Below are positions 14,366-22,537 of a stretch of 23,406 nucleotides of DNA, piece by piece (within the stretch, counting starts at the first letter, position 1; every line of letters begins with the position of its first letter). This stretch comes from CAZAIO01 sp964485235 (GTDB taxonomy: Bacteria > Chloroflexota > Dehalococcoidia > GIF9 > UBA5629): positions 1 to 23,406 of the forward strand of contig CAZAIO010000031.1 in the NCBI GenBank assembly GCA_964485235.1, given 5' to 3'. The translations under genes and the position numbers were made by a program. The notes beneath the pieces were generated by a model, which saw only the letters and a list, made by a program, of their open reading frames with translations, searched no databases and was not told the DNA's origin.

Positions 14366-16555
14366 ATGATAGAGTCAAAAGAGTGTTTAATTGGAGATAG
14401 AAAACTAACCATTGAAACAGGGAAGCTTGCGAATCAAGCTGAAGGTTCTGTAACCGTACGATACGGAGATACCATTGTACTGGTTACTGCATGTATAGGC
14501 GAAGCCAGGGAAGAGCAGAGTGATTTTTTACGTCTTACAGTAGACTATGAAGAGCGTCATTATGCAGTCGGGAAGATTCCCGGCAGTTTCATCCGCAGGG
14601 AAGGACGTCCCAGCGAGAATGCAACGCTGAGCGCCCGGTTAACGGACCGTTCACTGCGCCCGCTCATACCGAAAGGGATCAGCAATGAAATTCAGGTTAT
14701 TGTAACCGTGCTCTCGACGGACCAGGAAAATGCTCCCGAGATGCCGGCGCTTATCGGCGCGTCCGCAGCAGTCACATTGTCTTCACTGCCTTTTCTGGGG
14801 CCGATCGCCGGTGTCCGGATGGGATATATTGACGGCGAGTACATAGTAAACCCGACGCTGCCTCAACTTTCGAATAGCCTCATCAATCTGGTAGTCGCCA
14901 GCACAAAGGACAATGTGCTGATGATCGAGGCGGAAGCCAATGAAGTCTCTCCTGAGATTATCCTGAAAGCAATAGAAATTGCCCATAAGGAAAATCGCGC
15001 CATAATTGAGATACAGGAAGCTTTACAACAGGTCTGCGGGAAACCCAAGATGGAAATTACCGTTGCAGGGTCGAAAGAAGACATTGTCGCTGCTGTTTCT
15101 TCCGGCTTTGGTGACCGGCTGACCGCCGGAATTAATTTAACGAACAGAGATGAACGCTCTGCTACGCTTTCATCGCTCAAGAAGGAAATTCGCGATCAGT
15201 TATGCGAAATGTATCCTGAAGGCGATATTGCTGCGGTAATAGATAACTATCTGAAAAAGGCGGCAAGGGCATCGATTCTGGAAAAGAGAAAACACCTTGA
15301 CGGCCGTGACTATAAGGAAATAAGGCCGATTTCCTGTGAAGTCGGGGTGCTTCCCCGCACACACGGGTCCGGTCTTTTTACCAGGGGACAGACACAGGTG
15401 CTCGCAATTACCACGCTCGGTTCTTTAAGACAGGAGCAGCTCATCGATGGGCTGGGACTGGAAGAATCAAAGCGTTTCATGCACCATTATAATTTCCCGC
15501 CCTTCTCCACCGGAGAAGTAAAAAGGCTTGGCTCGACCAGCAGGAGGGAAATCGGTCATGGTGCGCTTGCTGAAAAAGCTTTATCGGCGATTATTCCGAA
15601 AGAAGAGGACTTCTCTTACACTATCAGGATTGTTTCCGAGGTGCTCAGTTCAAACGGGAGCTCGTCGATGGCGAGTGTCTGCAGCTCGAGCCTGTCATTG
15701 ATGGATGCCGGTGTGCCGATCAAGGCGCCTGTAGCCGGTATAGCAATGGGACTGGTTACCGATGAGGACAATTATATCGTCCTGACCGATATCGAAGGTC
15801 TTGAAGACGCGTACGGAGATATGGACTTTAAAGTGGCCGGTACTACCAGCGGTATTACCGCGATCCAGCTTGATATCAAGCTGGCGGGCTTACGCTTTGA
15901 GATAATCGAAAATGCTATCATGCAGGCGCGTGAGGCGCATGCGGTGATACTCGATATTATGAGTAAGGCAATCATGGAAAGCAGGCTCGAATTAAGCCCG
16001 TATGCACCGAGAATGTACAGGATATCCATCGATCCGAGTAAAATCGGAACGGTAATAGGGCCCGGCGGCAAGACGATCCGTTCGATAATCGAAGAGACAA
16101 AGGCTACTATCGATGTTGAGAATGATGGTACGGTAATTATCGGCGCCGTGAATGAGGAGTCAGCAAGGAAAGCCATTGAAAAGGTAGAGGATTTGACCCG
16201 TGAGGTTGAAGTAGGCGCTATATATACGGGAAAAGTTACACGAATTACCAACTTCGGTGCTTTCGTGGAGATATTTCCCGGTCAGGAAGGACTGGTTCAT
16301 ATCAGCGAACTGGCAGACTATCATGTGGCAAACGTAGAGGATATAGTCAAGGTAGGTGACGAAATTTCCGTAAAGGTCACAGAAGTTGACCATCTGGGAA
16401 GGGTGAATTTGTCCCGTCGCGTACTTCTGGAGGGGGCCGACGAGAGCAGGCCCGCGAAGACCATGTCATCAGGTAGTCGTTTCCAGCAAAACAAGCCCAA
16501 GAATCGTCCCTTTTCAAGAGATGCCCGACATCATTCTCGTCCTAAAGACAGGTAA
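14366..16555 (+). CDS. pnp: Polyribonucleotide nucleotidyltransferase (PNPase)
   Basis: The product has 729 residues. Two RNase PH domains are followed by a KH domain (about 548-605, with IGPGGKTI as the GxxG loop) and an S1 domain (from about 614, GAIYTGKVTRITNFGAFVEIFPGQEGLVHISEL). The catalytic aspartates are visible as Asp481 and Asp487 in LEDAYGDMDFKVAG, and the FTRGQTQVLA phosphate-site motif is present. The enzyme degrades RNA 3' to 5' by phosphorolysis and takes part in degradosome-like complexes. The tail after S1 is basic and low in complexity. GAGGGTG lies 13 bases before the ATG. The stop codon falls in the loop of a perfect hairpin (16542-16565). Confidence 0.98.
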   Translation: MIESKECLIGDRKLTIETGKLANQAEGSVTVRYGDTIVLVTACIGEAREEQSDFLRLTVDYEERHYAVGKIPGSFIRREGRPSENATLSARLTDRSLRPLIPKGISNEIQVIVTVLSTDQENAPEMPALIGASAAVTLSSLPFLGPIAGVRMGYIDGEYIVNPTLPQLSNSLINLVVASTKDNVLMIEAEANEVSPEIILKAIEIAHKENRAIIEIQEALQQVCGKPKMEITVAGSKEDIVAAVSSGFGDRLTAGINLTNRDERSATLSSLKKEIRDQLCEMYPEGDIAAVIDNYLKKAARASILEKRKHLDGRDYKEIRPISCEVGVLPRTHGSGLFTRGQTQVLAITTLGSLRQEQLIDGLGLEESKRFMHHYNFPPFSTGEVKRLGSTSRREIGHGALAEKALSAIIPKEEDFSYTIRIVSEVLSSNGSSSMASVCSSSLSLMDAGVPIKAPVAGIAMGLVTDEDNYIVLTDIEGLEDAYGDMDFKVAGTTSGITAIQLDIKLAGLRFEIIENAIMQAREAHAVILDIMSKAIMESRLELSPYAPRMYRISIDPSKIGTVIGPGGKTIRSIIEETKATIDVENDGTVIIGAVNEESARKAIEKVEDLTREVEVGAIYTGKVTRITNFGAFVEIFPGQEGLVHISELADYHVANVEDIVKVGDEISVKVTEVDHLGRVNLSRRVLLEGADESRPAKTMSSGSRFQQNKPKNRPFSRDARHHSRPKDR

Positions 16556-16565
16556 CTGTCTTTAG
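16542..16565 (+). promoter_or_regulatory. Perfect 10-bp hairpin with the pnp stop codon in a GUAA tetraloop
   Basis: Arms CTAAAGACAG (16542-16551) and CTGTCTTTAG (16556-16565) pair without mismatch. The loop is GTAA, a GNRA tetraloop in RNA, and its last three bases are the pnp stop. No U-tract follows, so it is not a normal terminator. It could be an RNase processing site or a stability/coupling element between pnp and dapB. Confidence 0.65.
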
Positions 16566-16604
16566 CTACGGGAATTACACATTTACGGGATAGAAGAGGA
16601 GCCA

Positions 16605-17411
16605 ATGAAACCGATAACTGTCGTGGTTCATGGAGCCTTAGGAAAGGTCGGGAGAGAGCTCACTACAGCAATAAGCAAAGACCCCGACCTGGATCTTATT
16701 GGCTCTATCGATATCAAGGCAAAACAAAACTACCTAGAACCGGCTGATATAGCGGTGAAAGTACCATTGTATACCGGTTTAAGTGAACTGTTGAAAACAG
16801 GATGTCCTGAAGTTCTTGTTGATTTCAGCATATCTGAAGCTGCAATGGAGGTAGTACGCCTAGCGTCGAAACATGGCATAGACCTGGTAATCGGGACAAC
16901 CGGGTTTACGGAAGACGAGTTCAGGGAAATGGAACAACTTGCCGTAGATAATAATGTCGGCATAGTGGTTGCTCCGAATTTTGCTCTGGGAGCGATAGTA
17001 CTGATGCATCTTGCACGGATAGCATCAAGATATTTCGATTACGCCGAGATAATAGAGTTACATCACGAGCAGAAGGCGGATGCGCCTTCCGGGACAGCGC
17101 TGGCTACTGCGCAGGGTATGTTGCAATCTCGAAAAAAACCCTTCATTTATCCGGCTACCAGGAAGGAAAACCTGAGTGGCAGCCGTGGCGGGCAGATTGA
17201 CGGCATTGCCATACACAGCACGCGTATGCCCGGTTTTGTAGCAAGCCAGGAGGTGTTATTCGGAGGCCAGGGGCAGAGACTGTCTATACGCCATGATGCG
17301 ATAAACAGGGAATGTTATGCGCCGGGTGTTCTCCTTGCAGTAAAGGAGATTTCCAGGCATAAGGGTCATATGGCTGACTTGACTGATTTATTGCACTTAG
17401 GAGGACTATAA
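16605..17411 (+). CDS. dapB: 4-hydroxy-tetrahydrodipicolinate reductase
   Basis: The product has 268 residues. The N-terminal nucleotide-binding motif is VVVHGALGKVGREL (6-19). The catalytic signature ELHHEQKADAPSGTAL (151-166) contains His153, His154 and Lys157, and the GTTGFTEDEF and APNFALGA blocks are present. DapB reduces the DapA product with NAD(P)H in the diaminopimelate/lysine pathway. A GAGGAG stands just before the ATG. It follows pnp by 49 bases that contain the second arm of the hairpin around the pnp stop, and its own stop overlaps the asd start by one base. Confidence 0.97.
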   Translation: MKPITVVVHGALGKVGRELTTAISKDPDLDLIGSIDIKAKQNYLEPADIAVKVPLYTGLSELLKTGCPEVLVDFSISEAAMEVVRLASKHGIDLVIGTTGFTEDEFREMEQLAVDNNVGIVVAPNFALGAIVLMHLARIASRYFDYAEIIELHHEQKADAPSGTALATAQGMLQSRKKPFIYPATRKENLSGSRGGQIDGIAIHSTRMPGFVASQEVLFGGQGQRLSIRHDAINRECYAPGVLLAVKEISRHKGHMADLTDLLHLGGL

Positions 17412-18436
17412 TGAGCACCTACAAAGTAGCTATTGTCGGCGCTACCGGTATGGTTGGGCAGGAGTTTGTGAAAGTGCTGGAACAGAGAAAGTTCCCTCTG
17501 TCATCGCTCCAGCTTTATGCGTCGGACCGCTCTGAAGGCAAAAAGATGTTTTTCGGTCATCATGAGATCGTTGTAAAAGAGACAACGGTCGATTCGTTCA
17601 AACATGTCGATATAGCGCTTTTCTCTGCCGGTGCGGAGATCAGCCGGTATTTTTCGCCGATCGCTGCGAAGGCGGGGGCGCTTGTTATCGATAATAGCGC
17701 GGCATGGAGAATGGACCCCAAGGTCCCCCTGGTGGTGCCTGAAGTGAATCCCGACGATATCAAGTGGCATAACGGTATTATTGCGAATCCGAACTGCTCT
17801 ACCATTCAGGCAGTCGTTGCGCTTTATCCTCTGCATAAGGTAAACCCGATAAAGCGTTTTATTATCGATACCTATCAGTCCGTTTCAGGGACCGGTTCCG
17901 CGGCTATGGAAGAATTGACCAGCCAGGCGAAGCTTGTTTCCAAGGGGCAGAACGTAGTGCCTCATGTCTATCCGCACCAGATCGCTTTTAATCTTCTTCC
18001 TGAGATCGATGTGTTTCTGGATAACGGGTATTCGAAAGAAGAAGTTAAGCTGATGGAAGAGAGCCGCAAAATAATGCACGCCGATGAGATCGCGATTTCA
18101 TCGACATGTGTACGCGTGCCTGTATATATCGGTCACAGCGAGGCGATCCATGTCGAGTTTACCAATCCCATGAACCCCGATGATGCACGACGTATTCTGG
18201 CACAATCGCCGGGAGTCAGGGTACTCGACGATCCTAATGTGAGCCTCTATCCTCAACCTTGGCTATCGGCCGGTTCGGACGATGTTTATGTGGGGCGAAT
18301 TAGAACCGACCTTTCACGAGCCAACAGCCTCGCAATGTGGGTGGTAGCCGATAATTTGAGAAAGGGTGCGGCGTTGAACGCAGTTCAAATCGCTGAGGTT
18401 GCGGCTAATAATGGCTGGATTCAGGTGCAACACTAG
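17411..18436 (+). CDS. asd: Aspartate-semialdehyde dehydrogenase
   Basis: The product has 341 residues and opens with the NADP-binding loop VAIVGATGMVGQEF (6-19). The catalytic Cys129 sits in NPNCSTIQ, the QSVSGTGSAAMEEL segment follows, and the active-site His is in VPVYIGHSEAIHVEF. The enzyme reduces aspartyl phosphate to aspartate semialdehyde, the branch point to lysine, methionine and threonine and the substrate of DapA next door. The ATG shares its A with the dapB stop (TAATG), so translation is coupled. No aspartokinase gene is present in this window. Confidence 0.97.
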   Translation: MSTYKVAIVGATGMVGQEFVKVLEQRKFPLSSLQLYASDRSEGKKMFFGHHEIVVKETTVDSFKHVDIALFSAGAEISRYFSPIAAKAGALVIDNSAAWRMDPKVPLVVPEVNPDDIKWHNGIIANPNCSTIQAVVALYPLHKVNPIKRFIIDTYQSVSGTGSAAMEELTSQAKLVSKGQNVVPHVYPHQIAFNLLPEIDVFLDNGYSKEEVKLMEESRKIMHADEIAISSTCVRVPVYIGHSEAIHVEFTNPMNPDDARRILAQSPGVRVLDDPNVSLYPQPWLSAGSDDVYVGRIRTDLSRANSLAMWVVADNLRKGAALNAVQIAEVAANNGWIQVQH

Positions 18437-18457
18437 TTTATTCCGAGGAGATATGTG

Positions 18458-19354
18458 ATGACTACGTTCGGTCGCTTGCTCACCGCAATGGTGACACCGT
18501 TTACTTCCGATGGAGAGGTTGATTATGCCCGCGCTAAAAAACTGGCGGTGGCTCTTCTGGACAGCGGGAGCGACGGGATTGTTGTATCCGGCACGACCGG
18601 AGAATGCCCGACGCTCTCCATCGATGAAAAACTGCGCCTTTTCGCCGAAGTAAAATCGGCAGTGGGAAGCAGGGGAACGGTTATAGCCGGTACCGGCAAC
18701 TATAACACCGCTGAAACCATCGAACTTACCCGGCAGGCTGAAAAAGCGGGAGTCGATGCATGTCTTCTCGTCGTACCGTATTATAATAAACCAACACAGG
18801 AAGGGCTCTACACCCATTTTAAGACGATTGCCGGTTCCACTGCGCTGCCGTGTATTCTGTATAATGTACCGTCCCGTACGGTAACGAATCTCAACTCCGA
18901 GACTACTGTCAGGCTCAGCAAGATCGATAATATCATCGGAGTAAAGGAAGCGAGCGCGAATCTCGGACAGATCGCCGATATCATTCAAAAGGTAGACAGC
19001 GATTTTCTTGTTTACAGTGGTAATGACAGTGATACATTGCCGATACTGGCGCTCGGCGGATACGGCATTATCAGTGTAGTCTCGCATATCGCCGGTTTAC
19101 AGGTCAGGCGGATGATGGAGAGCTATTTGAATGGCAGTCTGGATGAAGCGGCACGCATTCATCGTGCGCTGTTACCGCTGGTAGACGCGCTCTTTGTAAT
19201 AGGTAACCCGATGCCCGTGAAGTATGCACTTGAATGCGCCGGCTTTCCGGTAGGAAAACCGCGCCTTCCCCTTACCGAGCCTGACGAAAAGACCAAAGCG
19301 TATATCAAAGACGTCCTGGGAAAGCATACGATAGACTTGCGGTTCACACCCTGA
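18458..19354 (+). CDS. dapA: 4-hydroxy-tetrahydrodipicolinate synthase
   Basis: The product has 298 residues from the ATG at 18458. A GTG directly before it is also in frame, but GAGGAG is better spaced (7 bases) from the ATG. The TIM-barrel residues are present: the GTTGECPTLS pyruvate-site motif, Tyr135 (YNVPSRT) and the Schiff-base Lys163 (GVKEAS), plus GNDSDTLPILALGG. It condenses pyruvate with aspartate semialdehyde, the first committed step to diaminopimelate and lysine. It is last in rpsO-pnp-dapB-asd-dapA, 21 bases after asd, and converges on purA. Confidence 0.97.
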   Translation: MTTFGRLLTAMVTPFTSDGEVDYARAKKLAVALLDSGSDGIVVSGTTGECPTLSIDEKLRLFAEVKSAVGSRGTVIAGTGNYNTAETIELTRQAEKAGVDACLLVVPYYNKPTQEGLYTHFKTIAGSTALPCILYNVPSRTVTNLNSETTVRLSKIDNIIGVKEASANLGQIADIIQKVDSDFLVYSGNDSDTLPILALGGYGIISVVSHIAGLQVRRMMESYLNGSLDEAARIHRALLPLVDALFVIGNPMPVKYALECAGFPVGKPRLPLTEPDEKTKAYIKDVLGKHTIDLRFTP

Positions 19355-19417
19355 GAAATGATATTGCCTGCAGGCGACTGAAGCCCAACGCCTCGTTGCA
19401 CGGTCTTCTCTTTATAG

Positions 19418-20701
19418 CTAACCGATCTGATTGACCATTATCGTTTGCTCTCTTTTTGCCCCGACTGAGATGATGTCCGTACGGCACGAGATAAGCTCTT
19501 CAAGGCGGCGGATATAGCGTACGGCTCCCGACGGCAGTCTGTCGAACTCTGTGATATGGCTTGTAGGCTCTTGCCAGCCGGGCAATTGTTCATAGACCGG
19601 CTCACAGTGCTCCAAAAGTTTCAGGTTGGTCGGGAAATTTGTGATGACGTCTCCTTTGATTTTGTAGCCTGTGCATATCTGAATGAACGGCAGGTCGTCC
19701 AGAATGTCCAGGCGCGTGAGCGCAATGCCGGTGAGACCGTTTACTATGGTGCTGTGCCTGGCGACTACTGCATCGAACCATCCGCAACGCCTCGGCCTTC
19801 CTGTTGTAGTGCCGTATTCATGGGCCTTTTCCCGTATGTGTTCCCCCATCTCATCGTGCAGCTCAGTGGGGAAAGGACCTCCCCCGACTCTTGTCGTGTA
19901 TGCCTTGAGCACTCCGATGATATGGTCCAGCTTACCGGGTCCAATGCCCGAGCCGAGCAGGCTGCTCGCTGCAAGCGGCGAAGACGATGTGACATAAGGA
20001 TAAGTCCCGAAGTCCGGATCGAGCATGGTCCCCTGGCTTCCTTCAAGCAGGATCGGGTCTTTTCTTTCAATGGAATCGTGAATAATATGAATGGTCTCTT
20101 TCACATAGCCGGAAAGCTGTTCGCCGTATTTGCAGTACTCGTCATATATTTCCTGGAACGACAGTGGTTTCTGGTTGTATACGTTGGTTATGATGATGTT
20201 CTTCAGCTCGAGTATCGGTGACAGCCTTTCCCGGAAAAGGCCGGGGTTCACTATATCGCATATCCGGACGCCCAGACGTGCGGTCTTATCGGTGAAAACC
20301 GGACCGATGCCCTTCAATGTTGTTCCGATCGCTCCTCCACCGCGCCTCTCTTCTTCAAGGCGGTCCAGCAGGACATGGTAGGGCATTATCACGTGTGCTC
20401 TATCGCTGATGCACAGTTTATCGGTAGCCACGTTGTGTTCGTTGAGCACGGATATCTCATGGAGCAGCACTGTCGGATTTATTGCTACACCATTACCGAG
20501 CACGCAGGTGATGCCGGGATGAAAAATGCCCGATGGGACAAGATGGAGCTTGAACTCACCATAGGGATTTATCACCGTATGCCCGGCGTTATCGCCGCCG
20601 GAAAACCGTACGACCAATTTTGATTTCTCCGCAAGAAGGTCGACGATTTTGCCTTTTCCTTCATCTCCCCACTGACCGCCGATAACTGCAACTATTGCCA
20701 T
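19418..20701 (-). CDS. purA: Adenylosuccinate synthetase
   Basis: The product has 427 residues, the normal length. The N-terminal GTP loop is GGQWGDEGKGKIVDLLA (8-24), followed by FSGGDNAGHTV with the catalytic His. The IMP-binding KGIGPVFTDKTARLGVRICD block, LLEGSQGTMLDPDFGTYPYVTSS and TTTGRPRRCGWFD are all intact. The enzyme joins IMP and aspartate with GTP in AMP synthesis. AAGGA lies about 13 bases before the ATG. It follows the phospholipid genes on the same strand after 103 bases with a possible promoter of its own. I see no clear terminator in the 63-base convergent gap with dapA. Confidence 0.98.
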   Translation of the reverse strand: MAIVAVIGGQWGDEGKGKIVDLLAEKSKLVVRFSGGDNAGHTVINPYGEFKLHLVPSGIFHPGITCVLGNGVAINPTVLLHEISVLNEHNVATDKLCISDRAHVIMPYHVLLDRLEEERRGGGAIGTTLKGIGPVFTDKTARLGVRICDIVNPGLFRERLSPILELKNIIITNVYNQKPLSFQEIYDEYCKYGEQLSGYVKETIHIIHDSIERKDPILLEGSQGTMLDPDFGTYPYVTSSSPLAASSLLGSGIGPGKLDHIIGVLKAYTTRVGGGPFPTELHDEMGEHIREKAHEYGTTTGRPRRCGWFDAVVARHSTIVNGLTGIALTRLDILDDLPFIQICTGYKIKGDVITNFPTNLKLLEHCEPVYEQLPGWQEPTSHITEFDRLPSGAVRYIRRLEELISCRTDIISVGAKREQTIMVNQIG

Positions 20702-20754
20702 AATATCAAACCATTCCTTTATCAGTTAGTATTTGAAATTCTCCGGCACGGACG

Positions 20755-20760
20755 ATTATA
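20755..20760 (-). promoter_or_regulatory. Candidate -10 box for purA
   Basis: TATAAT on the minus strand, 53 bases before the purA ATG and inside the gap after the phospholipid genes. The -35 position is poor (CGTGGA at 17 bp), so this is only suggestive. Confidence 0.35.
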
Positions 20761-20804
20761 GTATATTGTAGAAACGCTCCACGCCGGGTATGATTATAAA
20801 CCAC

Positions 20805-21380
20805 CTATTTCTTTTTGGTCTTGCGGTATACATGGACCATCCGTTGTCCGAAGGTAAAGAAGCAAAATACCGCAAGCACTATCAGCGCGATAAAGACTTG
20901 ATTAACAAGCAAACCAAGCGCCAATATTATAACCCGCTCGGCACGTGTGAACAAACCGACACGACATTCTATCCCCATACCTTCCGCCCTTGCCCTCACA
21001 TAGCTCACCAGGAAAGACCCCACGAGCACAGCGAATATAAGGTACAGGTTTATGGTATCTCCCTGCCGGACACTGAATACCGCAAGGCCGAACAGCATAA
21101 GCGATTCGGAAAGCCGGTCGAAGGTAGAATCGAGTATGGCTCCGAAGGTGGTCGTCTTGCCCGCAAAACGGGCAAGCGCTCCGTCGAGTATATCGAACAA
21201 CCCGGCAACGAGGAGCAGGATTCCTCCGGCAATAAGATGTCCCATTGCCACGACTGTTGCCGCTGCTACCGTAATCACCAGGCCTGTCCATGTGACTATG
21301 TCAGGAGTAAGGCCCAGTTTATTTAAAAACGGCACCAGCGGCGTTGTAATTCTGGTTGAAATCGTTCTGCGAAAATCCAT
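20805..21380 (-). CDS. CDP-alcohol phosphatidyltransferase, probably phosphatidylinositol(-phosphate) synthase
   Basis: From the ATG at 21380 the product has 192 residues. A TTG at 21407, overlapping the previous gene by 8 bases, would add nine residues; neither start has a good ribosome binding site. The family active-site motif is complete: Asp63, Asp66-Gly, Ala-Arg, Gly80, Asp84 and Asp88 (DILDGALAR then GAILDSTFD). About six hydrophobic helices place it in the membrane. The enzyme swaps CMP of CDP-diacylglycerol for an alcohol. The alcohol is inferred to be inositol or inositol phosphate because ino1 and a pimA-like gene precede it in the same operon; family members also make phosphatidylglycerophosphate, which sequence alone cannot exclude. 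Confidence 0.87.
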   Translation of the reverse strand: MDFRRTISTRITTPLVPFLNKLGLTPDIVTWTGLVITVAAATVVAMGHLIAGGILLLVAGLFDILDGALARFAGKTTTFGAILDSTFDRLSESLMLFGLAVFSVRQGDTINLYLIFAVLVGSFLVSYVRARAEGMGIECRVGLFTRAERVIILALGLLVNQVFIALIVLAVFCFFTFGQRMVHVYRKTKKK

Positions 21381-21399
21381 AAAGAAATCTTGAATGCTG

Positions 21400-22512
21400 C
21401 TATTCAAGCAAGGTTAAATAGTAGTCCAGTACCTGTTTCGAGATATTGGTCCAGCTATATTTATCAGCTTTGATTATCCCTTTCTCTCCCATTTTAATAC
21501 GTAGTTCTTTATCTTTTAACAATATAAGCAATGCATCGGCTAGGGCTTTCTCATCGCCGACCGGTGTGAGAAGGCCTTCGACTTCGTGCGAGAGTACGCT
21601 TGCATATCCGTCAATATCGAAAGCAACGACAGGCTTTTTACATGCCATTGCCTCCAGCAAGACAATGCCGAAACTTTCGCCGCCGGTTGCGGGAGCACAG
21701 AATATATCGGCGGTACGATAATATTTCTGCAGGTCATCATTGGGGACAAAATCGGTAAATATCACGTTTTCGAGTCCAAGATCCCGTACCATTTCTTCAT
21801 AACCGGGACGCAGTTTAGTCCCCGGCCCTACGATAATGAGCCGGAAATGAGGGAATTGTTTTTTAACTATGCCGCACGCCTGTATAAGGTGGCCGAGCCC
21901 TTTGCGTTTTTCCAGGCGGCCCACAAAGAGAATATTAACCTTGTCGTCGATATACTGCTCCATCACCGGACCGTCCGGCGTAAAATGCTCCACATCTATA
22001 CCGTTGGGAATGATACAATAGTCACCGGGCAGATATTTGCTTATAAAGTCCATTGCCGGTTTCGAAACGGTAATCTTTCCATTGAGTTTTGAAAGGCAGC
22101 GTCTGAGCACCGGCTTGAACGTCCCGTAGCTGCGTGATTTATCGTGGCAAGCGTGAAACGTTCCCACATTTACCGTATTGGACTCCAGAAGAGCGCTGAC
22201 AGAGAGCATTGGCGTGAACGGTTCGTGTAAATGTAAAATATCGAATTTCTCTTTATTCAGGAATCTCTTTACCTGGAACGGCAGCCACGGAGAGATAGGC
22301 ACGCGTGCCATGGAACCTCCGTACGGTATCGGGAACGGCCTGCCGACGGCTTTAATATTTTCGTTAAAGTAATTTGTCCCGTTCTTAAGGCAGGGAGCCA
22401 GTATCTTCACATCGTGCCCCATCCGCACAAAGTTATTTGCGAGATGGGAAATATGGTTCACCACTCCTCCCGGGAACGAATAGTCATAAGGAGAAACTAA
22501 TCCAATTTTCAT
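21400..22512 (-). CDS. GT4 glycosyltransferase, PimA-like phosphatidylinositol mannosyltransferase
   Basis: The product has 370 residues from the ATG at 22512, which has AGAGGTG eight bases ahead and begins MKIGLVSPYDYSFPGGVVNH, matching mycobacterial PimA (MRIGMVCPYSFDVPGGVQSH). A longer frame reaching 22659 adds 49 basic residues that overlap ino1 and is rejected. PimA-like features are the PGG loop (14-16), the IPYGGSMAR block (62-70), LHLHEP (94-99), GTFHA with His120, Arg199 and Lys204 in VGRLEKRKG, and the GT4 motif GGESFGIVLLEA with Glu279 and Glu287. PimA transfers mannose from GDP-mannose to phosphatidylinositol at the inner face of the membrane. Sugar and acceptor are inferred from similarity and from the adjacent inositol genes. 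Confidence 0.88.
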   Translation of the reverse strand: MKIGLVSPYDYSFPGGVVNHISHLANNFVRMGHDVKILAPCLKNGTNYFNENIKAVGRPFPIPYGGSMARVPISPWLPFQVKRFLNKEKFDILHLHEPFTPMLSVSALLESNTVNVGTFHACHDKSRSYGTFKPVLRRCLSKLNGKITVSKPAMDFISKYLPGDYCIIPNGIDVEHFTPDGPVMEQYIDDKVNILFVGRLEKRKGLGHLIQACGIVKKQFPHFRLIIVGPGTKLRPGYEEMVRDLGLENVIFTDFVPNDDLQKYYRTADIFCAPATGGESFGIVLLEAMACKKPVVAFDIDGYASVLSHEVEGLLTPVGDEKALADALLILLKDKELRIKMGEKGIIKADKYSWTNISKQVLDYYLTLLE

Positions 22513-22537
22513 GGTACTGCACCTCTTGCTCGCCAAT

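Noticed and set aside
19366..19402. Inverted repeats near GCCTGCAGGC and a GCCCAAC...GTTGCAC segment, considered as terminator or integron attC
   Set aside because: There is no U-tract after the palindrome, and the spacing between the two core-like boxes is only five bases with a mismatch, far too short for attC; no integrase gene is present.
20790..21326. 178-codon plus-strand frame opposite the CDP-alcohol phosphotransferase
   Set aside because: Its product is rich in His, Cys, Tyr and Arg without any motif, while the minus frame carries the full DG-AR-G-D-D active site.
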